Below, in pieces: positions 8,132 through 16,048 of a DNA stretch of 64,000 nt. The position numbers and the translations under genes were made by a program. The notes beneath the pieces are model-generated. The model made no database searches. It saw only the letters and a program-made list of their open reading frames with translations, and was not told where the DNA came from. Each line of letters opens with the position of its first letter. Position 1 is the first letter of the stretch. The stretch is from an uncultured Pseudoxanthomonas sp. (GTDB lineage: Bacteria; Pseudomonadota; Gammaproteobacteria; Xanthomonadales; Xanthomonadaceae): assembly GCA_946479745.1 (NCBI GenBank), contig CAMLGZ010000001.1:186001-250000 (forward strand). Reading direction: 5' to 3'.

Positions 8132-9421
8132 ATGTCCACTTCCGACAAGTCTGCCTACCCACCCAGCTGGTACGCCGCCAGCGCCACCCCACTGTTGGAA
8201 CAATCGACGCTGCAAGGCCGCATCGAAGCGGACATCTGCATCCTCGGCGCCGGCTACACCGGCCTGTCCGCCGCGCTAGAACTGGCCGAAGCCGGCTACA
8301 AGGTGGTTGTACTGGAAGCCGAGCGCATCGGCTGGGGCGCCTCCGGGCGCAACGGCGGCCAGGCTATCGCCGGCTTCAGCTGCGGCGAAGCCAAACTGGA
8401 ATCGCTGGTGGGTTTCGACGACGCGCGCAGGATGTTCGACCTGTCGCGCGAAGGCCTGCAATGGCTTCGCGAGCGCATCCGCAAGCACGACATCGCCTGC
8501 GACTGGCGCGACGGCCACGCTACCGTGCCCATCAAGCCGCGCCAGCAGAAGGAAATCCTGGCTGCGGTCGAAGACTTCAATACGCGGTACGACTATCCCG
8601 TCGAATGGTGGAATCGCGAGAGACTGCGGGAACAGCTCGCCAGCGACCGTTACCTGGGCGCGCTCTACGATTCGAACAGTGGCCACCTGCATCCGCTGGA
8701 ATACGCGCTGGGCCTGGCACGCGCGGCGATGGCCGCTGGCGTGCGCATCTTCGAGCATTCGCGGGCGACGCAGCTCGTACGCGGCGCCAAGCCCGTGTTC
8801 AAGACCGCGCAGGGCGAAGTGCGGTGCGATTTCGCCATCCTCGCCGGCAATGCGCTGGTGCACGGTATCGCGCCAGAACTGGATTCGAAGATCATGCCGG
8901 TCGGCACCTATATCGGCGCGACCGTTCCATTGGGTGAGGAACGCGCTCAGTCGCTGGTCCGCAACGACATGGCCGTGGCCGACACCAACTGGGCGCTGGA
9001 CTATTTCCGCCGCAGCCGCGATCACCGCCTGCTTTTCGGAGGCCGGGCCAGCTACTCCACCCTGCCCCCGCCCAACCTGCGCGGCACCATGACTCGGCGC
9101 ATGCGCCGCGTGTTCCCGCAGTTGGCCGATGTGGAAATCGAATACGTGTGGGGCGGCTACATCGACATCTCGCTCAATCGTGCGCCGCATTTCGGACGGC
9201 TGACGCCCAACGTCTATTTCGCGCAGGGATTTTCCGGACATGGCGTCGTTGCGACCGGACTGGCCGGAAAACTCATGTCAGAGGCGATACGCGGGCACTC
9301 GGAACGGCTGGACCTGTTCGCGAAGATCCCGCACCTGCCCTTCCCCGGCGGCCGTGCCTTGCGCACGCCGATGCTGGTCGCGGCAATGGCCTGGTACAAA
9401 CTTCGCGATGCACTGTGGTAA
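8132..9421 (+). CDS. puuB: Gamma-glutamylputrescine oxidase PuuB (FAD-dependent, DAO family)
   Basis: A 429-residue FAD oxidoreductase. CILGAGYTGLSAALEL (36-51) is the dinucleotide-binding fold, followed by ASGRNGGQ, which is characteristic of the PuuB/OrdL branch of the D-amino-acid-oxidase family. WGGYIDIS and GFSGHGV near the C-terminus close the FAD site. PuuB oxidises gamma-glutamylputrescine to gamma-glutamyl-aminobutyraldehyde, releasing ammonia and peroxide. The frame is open from 8009, but the first 41 codons would be translated from two intergenic repeats, so the ATG at 8132 after a purine-rich GGGGGG stretch was chosen. It follows the second synthetase gene. Confidence 0.88.
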   Translation: MSTSDKSAYPPSWYAASATPLLEQSTLQGRIEADICILGAGYTGLSAALELAEAGYKVVVLEAERIGWGASGRNGGQAIAGFSCGEAKLESLVGFDDARRMFDLSREGLQWLRERIRKHDIACDWRDGHATVPIKPRQQKEILAAVEDFNTRYDYPVEWWNRERLREQLASDRYLGALYDSNSGHLHPLEYALGLARAAMAAGVRIFEHSRATQLVRGAKPVFKTAQGEVRCDFAILAGNALVHGIAPELDSKIMPVGTYIGATVPLGEERAQSLVRNDMAVADTNWALDYFRRSRDHRLLFGGRASYSTLPPPNLRGTMTRRMRRVFPQLADVEIEYVWGGYIDISLNRAPHFGRLTPNVYFAQGFSGHGVVATGLAGKLMSEAIRGHSERLDLFAKIPHLPFPGGRALRTPMLVAAMAWYKLRDALW

Positions 9422-9428
9422 TCGACTT

Positions 9429-9533
9429 GTAGAGCCGAGCTTGCTCGGCTGCTTTCGGCACGGAATCAAAAGCATCCGAGTGAGTTCGGGTCTGCAGGGC
9501 AAGGCAAGAGCAGCCGAGCAAGCTCGGCTCTAC
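9429..9533. repeat. GTAG-type REP pair (GAGCCGAGC family)
   Basis: GTAGAGCCGAGCTTGCTCGGC is a palindrome repeated in reverse about 60 bases on, ending in CTAC, between the convergent puuB and transporter genes. It resembles the GTAG-headed REPs described from Stenotrophomonas. The pair could form a long cruciform and act as a bidirectional terminator. Confidence 0.8.
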
Positions 9534-9538
9534 AAGGA

Positions 9539-10816
9539 TCAAGGTTTCTTGCGCGGAGCCAGCAGCAGCGCAATCAAGGTCAGCGTGGCCGCTGCAGCAA
9601 GGTAATAACCCACATGCGAGACTCCATGCCTGGTCGCCAGGTAGGTGGCGATGGAGGGCGTCAGTGACGCTCCCAGAATGCCCGCCAGATTGAAGGCCAA
9701 TGAGGCCCCGGTGTAGCGCACGGCGGTGGGGAACATATCGGCGAGCAAGGTGCCGCACGGCCCGTAGGTCAAGCCGGTGACCGTCATGCCGATGATCAGG
9801 AACAGCAACACGCCTGCGCCGCTGCCGGCGCTGAAAAGCGGCCCGTAGAACAGTCCGAATACGATGATCGAGATCGTGGCCAGCACCATCGCCAAGCGCC
9901 GGCCGTACCGGTCCGCCAGCAACGCCGATACCGGAATGCCCGCCCCGAAGAACAGTACGGCGATCATCAGCATCAACAGGAATTGTTCGCGCGTGTAGCC
10001 GAGCTGCGCGGTTCCCCAGGACAGGTTGAAAACGGTCATGAGGTAGAAGAGAACGAAGGTGGAGACCAGCGCGAAGGTCCCCGCAAGCAAGGCGCCGGGG
10101 TATTCGCGCAGCACCGTCAGTATCGGCAGGCGCACGCGTTCGCCCTTGTCCAGCGTCTTCTGGAAATCGGGCGTCTCGGCGATGCGCAAGCGCACCCACA
10201 GGCCGACGAAAACCAGCGCAGCGCTGGAGAGGAACGGGATACGCCAGCCCCACGCCAGGAACTGGGTGTCGTCCATCATTTCGGTCAGCAGCAGGAAGAT
10301 GCCGGTCGAGCACAGGAACCCCAGCGGCGCTCCCAGTTGCGGGAACATCCCGTACCACGCGCGCTTACCCGGCGGCGCATTCTCCGTCGCAAGCAGCACC
10401 GCCCCGCCCCACTCGCCGCCAAGCCCCAGCCCCTGGCCGAAGCGGCAGATAGCCAGCAGCACCGGCGCCGCCACGCCGATGCTGGCATAGGTAGGCAACA
10501 GGCCGATGGCGATGGTGGAAAGGCCCATGGTCAGCAACGCCGCCACCAGCGTGGCCTTACGCCCGACCCGGTCGCCGAAATGCCCGAACAGCGCCGATCC
10601 CACCGGCCGTGCGAAGAATGCCAGGGCGAAGGTGATCAGGGATTTGAGGGTGGCGGTAGCCGGGTCGCTTTCGGGAAAGAACAGCTGCGGAAAAACGATC
10701 ACCGCGGCGGTGGCGTAGATGTAGAAATCGAAGAATTCGATGGTGGTGCCGATCAGGCTGGCGAACAGGACGCGGCGGGGCGAATTGGCAACTGCCGGGA
10801 TTGTGGTGGTCGTCAT
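9539..10816 (-). CDS. MFS transporter, metabolite:H+ symporter (MHS) family
   Basis: A 425-residue inner-membrane protein with about 12 hydrophobic segments. GTTIEFFDFYIYATAA (23-38) and ALFGHFGDRVGRKATL after the second segment are hallmarks of the MHS branch (ShiA, YhjE, ProP relatives). RFGQGLGLGGEWGGA after the fourth segment is also typical. Members carry small organic acids, betaines or shikimate with protons; the substrate cannot be fixed here. Its place between puuB and puuC suggests a pathway-related solute, but it has its own strand and flanking repeats, so the link is only inference. Confidence 0.85.
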   Translation of the reverse strand: MTTTTIPAVANSPRRVLFASLIGTTIEFFDFYIYATAAVIVFPQLFFPESDPATATLKSLITFALAFFARPVGSALFGHFGDRVGRKATLVAALLTMGLSTIAIGLLPTYASIGVAAPVLLAICRFGQGLGLGGEWGGAVLLATENAPPGKRAWYGMFPQLGAPLGFLCSTGIFLLLTEMMDDTQFLAWGWRIPFLSSAALVFVGLWVRLRIAETPDFQKTLDKGERVRLPILTVLREYPGALLAGTFALVSTFVLFYLMTVFNLSWGTAQLGYTREQFLLMLMIAVLFFGAGIPVSALLADRYGRRLAMVLATISIIVFGLFYGPLFSAGSGAGVLLFLIIGMTVTGLTYGPCGTLLADMFPTAVRYTGASLAFNLAGILGASLTPSIATYLATRHGVSHVGYYLAAAATLTLIALLLAPRKKP

Positions 10817-10895
10817 CGTCTACGATCTGGCTTGGCTGGCTGGATTCTGGCAGATTAATTCGCCGCCAGCGCACTCTCGCCAAAGGAGGCATGCT

Positions 10896-11177
10896 GTGGA
10901 CGAAGACCTCGACCGACTGACCCAGGCAGAATTGATTGCGGAAGCGCGCAGATTGCGCGCAGCCATCCGCAAGCACCGCGACTCGACCCTGCACGAGCTT
11001 TGCTGGCACCACCCGGATCTGTGGGGCTTGCTTCCGGAGAAGAGCGATCCCCAGCCTACGGTTCCGGAATGGCCGCAATTCATGCGCGGCTGCATCCACT
11101 ATCGGCAGTCGTTAGACAGGCAATTGGCTGATGCCGAGCGCTCCAGCGTTGAGTTCAAGAAATCCGATAGATCGTAG
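10896..11177 (+). CDS. Conserved small protein of unknown function (93 aa)
   Basis: The frame starts at GTG 10896, 6 bases after a near-perfect Shine-Dalgarno AAAGGAGG (10882-10889). The frame extends further upstream, but that part would overlap the start of the transporter gene. The protein has a helical N-terminus (LTQAELIAEARRLRAAIRKH) and a conserved-looking core HELCWHHPDLWGLLPE, then VPEWPQFMRGC. I recall similar small proteins with this core in other proteobacteria, with no established function. There is no signal peptide or membrane segment. The TAG stop lies inside the GTAG head of the following REP. Confidence 0.7.
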   Translation: MDEDLDRLTQAELIAEARRLRAAIRKHRDSTLHELCWHHPDLWGLLPEKSDPQPTVPEWPQFMRGCIHYRQSLDRQLADAERSSVEFKKSDRS

Positions 11178-11269
11178 GAGGTCTTGGAGCGCGTAGGAGC
11201 GACGTGAGTCGCGAATGAAAAGATCGCGAAATTCCGTTCGCGACTCACGTCGCTCCTACGCGCTCCTAC
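11174..11269. repeat. GTAG-type REP pair (GGAGCGACGTGAGTCGCG family)
   Basis: GTAGGAGCGACGTGAGTCGCG at 11193 is mirrored at 11239-11259, and an outer GTAGGAG / CTCCTAC pair extends it to 11174-11269. The outer GTAG supplies the stop codon of the preceding small gene. A second copy of the family is at 59523. Confidence 0.8.
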
Positions 11270-11290
11270 GACGGTCCTGCCGCACCAACT

Positions 11291-11908
11291 TCAATCCCAA
11301 TCGTCCTTGTAGACGAACTTCGGCATTTCCCAGTGGTAGCGGATGGCCAGCATGCGCACCACGAAGCCGGTCACCATTGCGATCACCATTCCTACATCGT
11401 GGTCGATACCCACATGCGGCGCGGTCATGTAGATCGCGCCGGCCAACAGCGAGACGCTGGCGTACAGCTCCTTGCGGAACAGCAGAGGCACCTGCGTGCA
11501 AAGCACATCGCGCAACACGCCGCCGAAGGTTCCGGTGATCATGCCGCTGACCAGGATGATCAGCCAATGCAGATGCAGTCCCTTGGCGATATCGCAGCCG
11601 ACCACGGTGAATACGACCAGCCCAAGCCCATCCAGTACGAGGAAACTGGTGCGCAGGCGCTTCATCATCGGCGCCACCAGTATGGTGACCAGCGCAGCGG
11701 CCAGCACGATCACCAGATAGCTGGGATGTTCTATCCAGCTCAGCGGATGACGCCCCAGCAGCACATCGCGCAACGTGCCGCCGCCCAGCGCCGTGACGAC
11801 GGCGATCACGCACACGCCCAGCCAATCCATTTGGCGCCGCCCCGCCACCAGGGCGGCGCTCATCGCTTCGACCGCGATCCCGATCAGGAAAAGAACATGT
11901 AGCAGCAC
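11291..11908 (-). CDS. TRIC-type cation channel family membrane protein (UPF0126, YicG-like)
   Basis: A 205-residue protein with about seven hydrophobic segments and the duplicated glycine-rich signature GGGTLRDVLLGRHPLSW (42-58) and GGVLRDVL (129-136). That internal duplication defines the UPF0126/YicG family, now placed with prokaryotic trimeric intracellular cation channels (K+-conducting in characterised members). It lies immediately downstream of puuC on the same strand (22-base gap), so the two may be co-transcribed; no functional link is evident. Confidence 0.87.
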   Translation of the reverse strand: MLLHVLFLIGIAVEAMSAALVAGRRQMDWLGVCVIAVVTALGGGTLRDVLLGRHPLSWIEHPSYLVIVLAAALVTILVAPMMKRLRTSFLVLDGLGLVVFTVVGCDIAKGLHLHWLIILVSGMITGTFGGVLRDVLCTQVPLLFRKELYASVSLLAGAIYMTAPHVGIDHDVGMVIAMVTGFVVRMLAIRYHWEMPKFVYKDDWD

Positions 11909-11930
11909 TTGTCTTTCTCCGCCGCGCCGA

Positions 11931-13433
11931 TCAGCTACCCAGATTGATCCAGGTTGCCTTCACCTCGGTGTATTTGTCGAAAGCGTGCAGCGACTTGTCG
12001 CGGCCGTTGCCGGATTGCTTGTAGCCGCCGAACGGCGCGGTCATGTCGCCGCCGTCCCAGTAGTTCACCCACACGCTGCCCGCGCGCAGCTTGCGCGCGA
12101 CGCGGTGCGCACGGCTGATGTCCTTCGTCCACACGCCCGCCGCCAGGCCGTATTCGGTGTCGTTGGCCATGCGCAGCGCCTGCTCTTCGGTGTCGAAGGC
12201 GATCACCGACAACACCGGCCCGAAGATTTCCTCGCGCGAGATCGTGTGTTCGTGTGCCACTTCGTCGAACACGGTCGGTTCGATATAGCTGCCGCCCGGC
12301 ACCGTGTCGGCGCGTTTGCCGCCCAGCACCAGCCTGGCGCCTTCGGCCACGCCTTTTTCGATGTATCCCAACACCCGGCTGGTCTGCGTTTCGTCGACCA
12401 TCGCGCCCATCGGCGCGCCCGGCTCGAAAGGATGCCGCGGCTGCATCTTGCGGCCGGCCTCGACCACGCGCGCCACGAATTCTTCCTTGATCGAACGCTC
12501 CACCAGCAGGCGCGAGGCCGCGGTGCAGACCTCGCCCTGGTTGTAGAAGATGCCGCTGGCCGCCGCTTCGGCCGCTTTGTCCAGATCGTGCGCGTCGGCG
12601 AACACCAGGTTGGGGCTCTTGCCGCCGCACTCCATGTAGGCACGCTTGAGATTGGAACGGCCGGCGCACTGAAGCAGCTGCTTGCCGACCGCGGTGGAAC
12701 CGGTGAAGACCAGGCCATCCACGTCCATGTGCAGGGCCAGCGGTTCGCCCGCTTGCTTGCCGAAACCGGGCACCACGTTGAAGACGCCGGCGGGAATGCC
12801 GGCTTCCATCGCGATCTCGGCCAACCGTATCGCACTCAAGGGAGATTTCTCCGAAGGCTTCAACACCACCGAATTGCCCATCGCCAGCGCCGGCGCCAGT
12901 TTCCAGGTCGCCATCAGCAGCGGGAAATTCCACGGCACGATGGCGCCGATCACGCCCAACGGTTCGCGCGTCACCAGTCCCAGCTCGTCGGGACCGGTCG
13001 CGGCGACTTCGCCATAGACCTTGTCCAGCGCCTCGCCCGTCCAGGCCATGCAGCGGATCGTCGCCGCCACATCGACCTGACGTGCGTCGGTGACCGGCTT
13101 GCCCATGTCCAGGGATTCCAGCACCGCGAGTTCGTCGCCGTACTGCTCGATCAGCTGCGCGAACTTCAGCAGCACTTTCTTGCGGTAGGTGGGCTTGGCT
13201 TCCGACCATGCGCCCGAATCGAAGCTGCGGCGCGCGGCGATCACCGCGCGTTCGATATCCTCGGCAGCGCATTCGGCCACGCGTCCCAGCGAACGGCCAT
13301 CGATCGGACTGATGCAGTCGAAGGTCTTGCCGTCGGCGGCATCGACGTACTTGCCGTCGATGAAGGCCCGGGTGCGGATATTCAGTCCGTCGGCGAGGGC
13401 TTGCCAGTTGTCGCGGGTGCGGGGGGCGTTCAT
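11931..13433 (-). CDS. puuC: Gamma-glutamyl-gamma-aminobutyraldehyde dehydrogenase PuuC
   Basis: A 500-residue NAD(P)-dependent aldehyde dehydrogenase. VPWNFPLLMATWK (166-178), the FTGSTAVG cofactor motif (243-250), general base Glu 268 in MECGGKSPN and nucleophile Cys 303 in NQGEVCTAASR are all present. GGYKQSGNGRDKSLHAFDKY near the end matches PuuC/aldehyde dehydrogenases of this group. It oxidises the aldehyde made by PuuB to gamma-glutamyl-GABA, the substrate of PuuD. The frame is open back to 13547, but the ATG at 13433 gives the family's usual length (about 495 residues). It lies next to the puuR-type gene rather than next to puuB, so the pathway is split between several transcripts. 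Confidence 0.9.
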   Translation of the reverse strand: MNAPRTRDNWQALADGLNIRTRAFIDGKYVDAADGKTFDCISPIDGRSLGRVAECAAEDIERAVIAARRSFDSGAWSEAKPTYRKKVLLKFAQLIEQYGDELAVLESLDMGKPVTDARQVDVAATIRCMAWTGEALDKVYGEVAATGPDELGLVTREPLGVIGAIVPWNFPLLMATWKLAPALAMGNSVVLKPSEKSPLSAIRLAEIAMEAGIPAGVFNVVPGFGKQAGEPLALHMDVDGLVFTGSTAVGKQLLQCAGRSNLKRAYMECGGKSPNLVFADAHDLDKAAEAAASGIFYNQGEVCTAASRLLVERSIKEEFVARVVEAGRKMQPRHPFEPGAPMGAMVDETQTSRVLGYIEKGVAEGARLVLGGKRADTVPGGSYIEPTVFDEVAHEHTISREEIFGPVLSVIAFDTEEQALRMANDTEYGLAAGVWTKDISRAHRVARKLRAGSVWVNYWDGGDMTAPFGGYKQSGNGRDKSLHAFDKYTEVKATWINLGS

Positions 13434-13500
13434 AAGTAACTCCAATCGAACAACGGAAAATTGAGCTGACAACGCTTTGGTTTCTTGCTGAAACACTCCC

Positions 13501-13700
13501 GTGAGTCGCGGCAAGCGGGGCAGGCAAACCCCGAAGGGGCGGCGCACAAGGATGTGCGCCGTTTTTGGAGCAGCAGGATGCTGCTTCCAAAAATTCCTGG
13601 CCCGCTTGCGGACCCGGCAGCTTCATCGCCGGGCGCGACGTTAGGGCGGCTTTCTTTTGGTTACTTTTCTTTGCCGTTCAAAGAAAAGTGACTCGCGCAT
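13501..13700. repeat. Multi-hairpin intergenic element
   Basis: Three consecutive hairpins lie in the 447-base gap between puuC and the puuR-type gene. They are GGCGCACA AGGA TGTGCGCC (13541-13560), a stem with TTTTTGGAGCAGC/GCTGCTTCCAAAAA around another AGGA loop (13562-13594), and CTTTTCTTTG ... CAAAGAAAAG (13670-13689). I recall composites of this layout scattered in Xanthomonadaceae genomes. No coding potential is convincing in 13434-13880; the remainder is A-rich (CAAAAGCAAAAGC) and ends in the palindrome at 13843. Confidence 0.55.
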
Positions 13701-13842
13701 AGCGCGAAACGCTTTTTGCTTTGAGATAAGAGCAAAGACAAGATCGAGAGCACCCCTCCTCAATCCTCCCCTGCGCTTTGCGCAAGAGAGAAGGCAGGGA
13801 CAAAAGCAAAAGCAACTGCAACAACAAAATCAAGATCAAGGT

Positions 13843-13868
13843 GGATCCCAGCTTTCGCTGGGATGACG
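13843..13868. repeat. GGATCCCAGC/GCTGGGATGAC palindromic repeat
   Basis: GGATCCCAGC TTTC GCTGGGATGACGG, preceded by the AAATCAAGATCAAG leader that also accompanies the copies near 19490. It ends 12 bases beyond the puuR-type stop and could form its terminator. Confidence 0.7.
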
Positions 13869-13880
13869 GCTACTAAGAAA

Positions 13881-14429
13881 TCAGAATGTGGCCGGCGTAT
13901 TGGCACTGAAGATCACCGCATCCACTTCGCCGATATTGCGGAACCGATGCGGAATCCTGCTCTCGAAATAATAAGCCTCGCCCGCGCGCAGAATGCGCAC
14001 CTGGTCGCCGACCGTCACTTCGACTTCACCCTCCACCACCACGCCGCCCTCCTCGCCCTCGTGCAACAGCATGCTGTCGCCGGTGTCGGTGCCCGGCGGC
14101 ATCACCTCGCGCAGGATGCACATCTGACGTTGCGGACGGTGCTGCCCGATCAGGAAATACTGGATACCGTTGCTGCCCACATCAGGCAGCTCATCGGCCG
14201 TGTAAAACGGACTGTCTGGCAGCCCCACCTCCAGGTCCAGGGTGAAGAAATCGGCGAGCGAGATGGGAATGCCGTCCAGCACCTTCTTCAACGAGCTGAC
14301 CGAAGGACTGACCTTGTTCTGTTCGATCAGCGAGATGGTGCTGTTGGTCACGCCCACCCGCTTGGCCAGCTCGCGCTGGCTGAGTTCTTTGGATTTGCGA
14401 ACCAGCTGCAGGCGTGCGCCGATGTCCAT
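13881..14429 (-). CDS. puuR: PuuR-type transcriptional regulator (XRE helix-turn-helix plus cupin)
   Basis: A 182-residue cytoplasmic regulator, close to E. coli PuuR (185). Residues 5-60 form an XRE helix-turn-helix (ELSQRELAKRVGVTNSTISLIEQNK); residues about 110-178 are a cupin (HEGEEGGVVVEGEVEVTVG, YYFESRIPHRFRN) that in PuuR senses putrescine. PuuR represses puu genes until putrescine binds. The ATG at 14429 was chosen because the upstream extension has no counterpart in the family. It is divergent from the aminotransferase-ald pair, and inverted ACTTTAC/GTAAAGT boxes lie in the shared region. Its targets probably include that pair and puuC; direct proof is lacking. Confidence 0.85.
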   Translation of the reverse strand: MDIGARLQLVRKSKELSQRELAKRVGVTNSTISLIEQNKVSPSVSSLKKVLDGIPISLADFFTLDLEVGLPDSPFYTADELPDVGSNGIQYFLIGQHRPQRQMCILREVMPPGTDTGDSMLLHEGEEGGVVVEGEVEVTVGDQVRILRAGEAYYFESRIPHRFRNIGEVDAVIFSANTPATF

Positions 14430-14479
14430 CCCTGCCCTTGGTCTGTGAACCGATGATTGTGACCGGAGTGTTGCCGGAT

Positions 14480-14539
14480 ACTTTACACGGCGTGAGGATG
14501 AGGTCAATTTTCAGCCGAATTACGCTGCGGTTGTAAAGT
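14480..14539. promoter_or_regulatory. Inverted ACTTTAC / GTAAAGT boxes in the divergent promoter region
   Basis: ACTTTACA lies at 14480-14487 and its reverse complement TGTAAAGT at 14532-14539, with centres about 52-53 bp apart, or five helical turns. They sit between the puuR-type gene and the aminotransferase gene, just upstream of a TAAGCT box at 14553. They are candidate regulator sites. No characterised PuuR consensus was compared. Confidence 0.35.
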
Positions 14540-14598
14540 TTTTTCAACGCGCTAAGCTGGCAGCCTCTTTCTTCCGCGACCCCCACGGAGCCCGCCGA

Positions 14599-15975
14599 AT
14601 GAGCGCAGATTCCACCCCCGGCCACCGCGCCCTGGCCGACCATTACGCCGCCCAGGCGACCGCCACGCCGGCCTCCATGGACGCCTTCTGGATGCCCTTC
14701 ACCGCCAACAAGCAGTTCAAGGCCTCGCCGCGCCTGCTGGCCAGCGCCTCGGGCATGTACTACAAGACCGTGGACGGGCGCGAAATCCTGGATGCCACCG
14801 CCGGCTTGTGGTGCTGCAATGCGGGACATTCGCGGCCCAGAATCGTGGAGGCGGTGAAGACCCAGATCGAGACTCTGGATTTCGCGCCCAACTTCTCCAT
14901 GAGCTCGCCGCTGCCGTTCGTGCTGGCCGAACGCCTGGCCGAACTGGCGCCGGGCAACCTCAATCATGTGTTCTATACCAACTCCGGATCCGAGTCGGTC
15001 GACAGCGCATTGAAGATGGCCATCGCCTACCACCGCGCACGCGGTGAAGGCCAGCGCACCCGTTTGATCGGGCGCGAGAAGGGTTACCACGGGGTCGGCT
15101 TCGGCGGCATCTCGGTCGGCGGCCTGCCCAACAACCGCAAGTGGTTCGGGCTTGGCCTGCCGGGCGTGGACCATATGCGCCACACCCTGGATATCGGCCG
15201 CAACGCCTTCTCCAAAGGATTGCCCGAATACGGCATCGAACTGGCCGAGGACCTGGAGCGCATGGTCGCGCTGCACGATGCCTCCACCATTGCCGCGGTG
15301 ATCATCGAACCGATTTCCGGTTCGGCCGGCGTGGTCATTCCGCCCGACGGCTACCTGAAGCGCATCCGCGAGCTCTGCACCAGGCACGGCATCCTGCTGA
15401 TCTTCGACGAAGTGATCACCGGCTTCGGCCGCGTCGGCAATGCCTTCGCCGCGCAACGCTTCGACGTGCAGCCGGACATGATCACCGCCGCCAAGGGCAT
15501 CACCAACGGCTGCGTGCCGATGGGCGTGGTGATCGTTTCCGACGACGTGCACGATGTCTTCACCCAGGGGCCCGACAACGCCATCGATCTTTTCCATGGC
15601 TACACCTATTCCGGGCACCCCCTGGCCTGCGCGGCCGCCATCGCCACGCTGGACACTTATGCGGAAGAGAACCTGTTCGACAAGGCCATCGAGTTGGGCG
15701 ACTACTGGCAGGAGGCCATCCACTCACTGAAGGGCCTGCCGAACGTCATCGATATCCGCAACTACGGCCTGATCGGCGCCATCGAGCTGGCGCCCCGCCC
15801 GGGCGCGCCGGGTACGCGCGCCTACGACGCCTTCACCCATGCCTTCCACGAGGGCAGTCTGCTGACGCGCGTTACCGGCGACGTGATCGCCCTGTCCCCG
15901 CCGCTGATCCTGGAAAAAACGCATATCGACCGGATTTTCGAAACCCTGGCGGACACTCTGCGCGCCACCGGCTAA
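14599..15975 (+). CDS. Omega-amino acid:pyruvate aminotransferase (class III)
   Basis: A 458-residue PLP enzyme. ATAGLWCCNAGH (66-77), YTNSGSESVDSAL (126-138), FDEVITGFGRVG (269-280) with Asp 270, and TAAKGITNGCVPMG (297-310) with Schiff-base Lys 299 match beta-alanine/omega-amino acid:pyruvate transaminases. WMPFTANKQFK (31-41) is the substrate-side loop typical of that group. It uses pyruvate as acceptor and yields alanine; likely donors here are GABA, beta-alanine or putrescine-derived amines. The next gene, alanine dehydrogenase, fits as the alanine-recycling partner. Upstream lies the divergent PuuR-type repressor. Confidence 0.87.
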   Translation: MSADSTPGHRALADHYAAQATATPASMDAFWMPFTANKQFKASPRLLASASGMYYKTVDGREILDATAGLWCCNAGHSRPRIVEAVKTQIETLDFAPNFSMSSPLPFVLAERLAELAPGNLNHVFYTNSGSESVDSALKMAIAYHRARGEGQRTRLIGREKGYHGVGFGGISVGGLPNNRKWFGLGLPGVDHMRHTLDIGRNAFSKGLPEYGIELAEDLERMVALHDASTIAAVIIEPISGSAGVVIPPDGYLKRIRELCTRHGILLIFDEVITGFGRVGNAFAAQRFDVQPDMITAAKGITNGCVPMGVVIVSDDVHDVFTQGPDNAIDLFHGYTYSGHPLACAAAIATLDTYAEENLFDKAIELGDYWQEAIHSLKGLPNVIDIRNYGLIGAIELAPRPGAPGTRAYDAFTHAFHEGSLLTRVTGDVIALSPPLILEKTHIDRIFETLADTLRATG

Positions 15976-16048
15976 AATCGGCGCTCAATCCCGTCACCCG
16001 GCCCCAGCGCTCCCCACGCGCAGCCCCTTATCGCACCTGGAGAGAAAA

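Noticed and set aside
11775..13439. Long plus-strand frame opposite puuC
   Set aside because: It covers an intact aldehyde dehydrogenase on the other strand and has His/Arg/Val-rich text with no recognisable domain.
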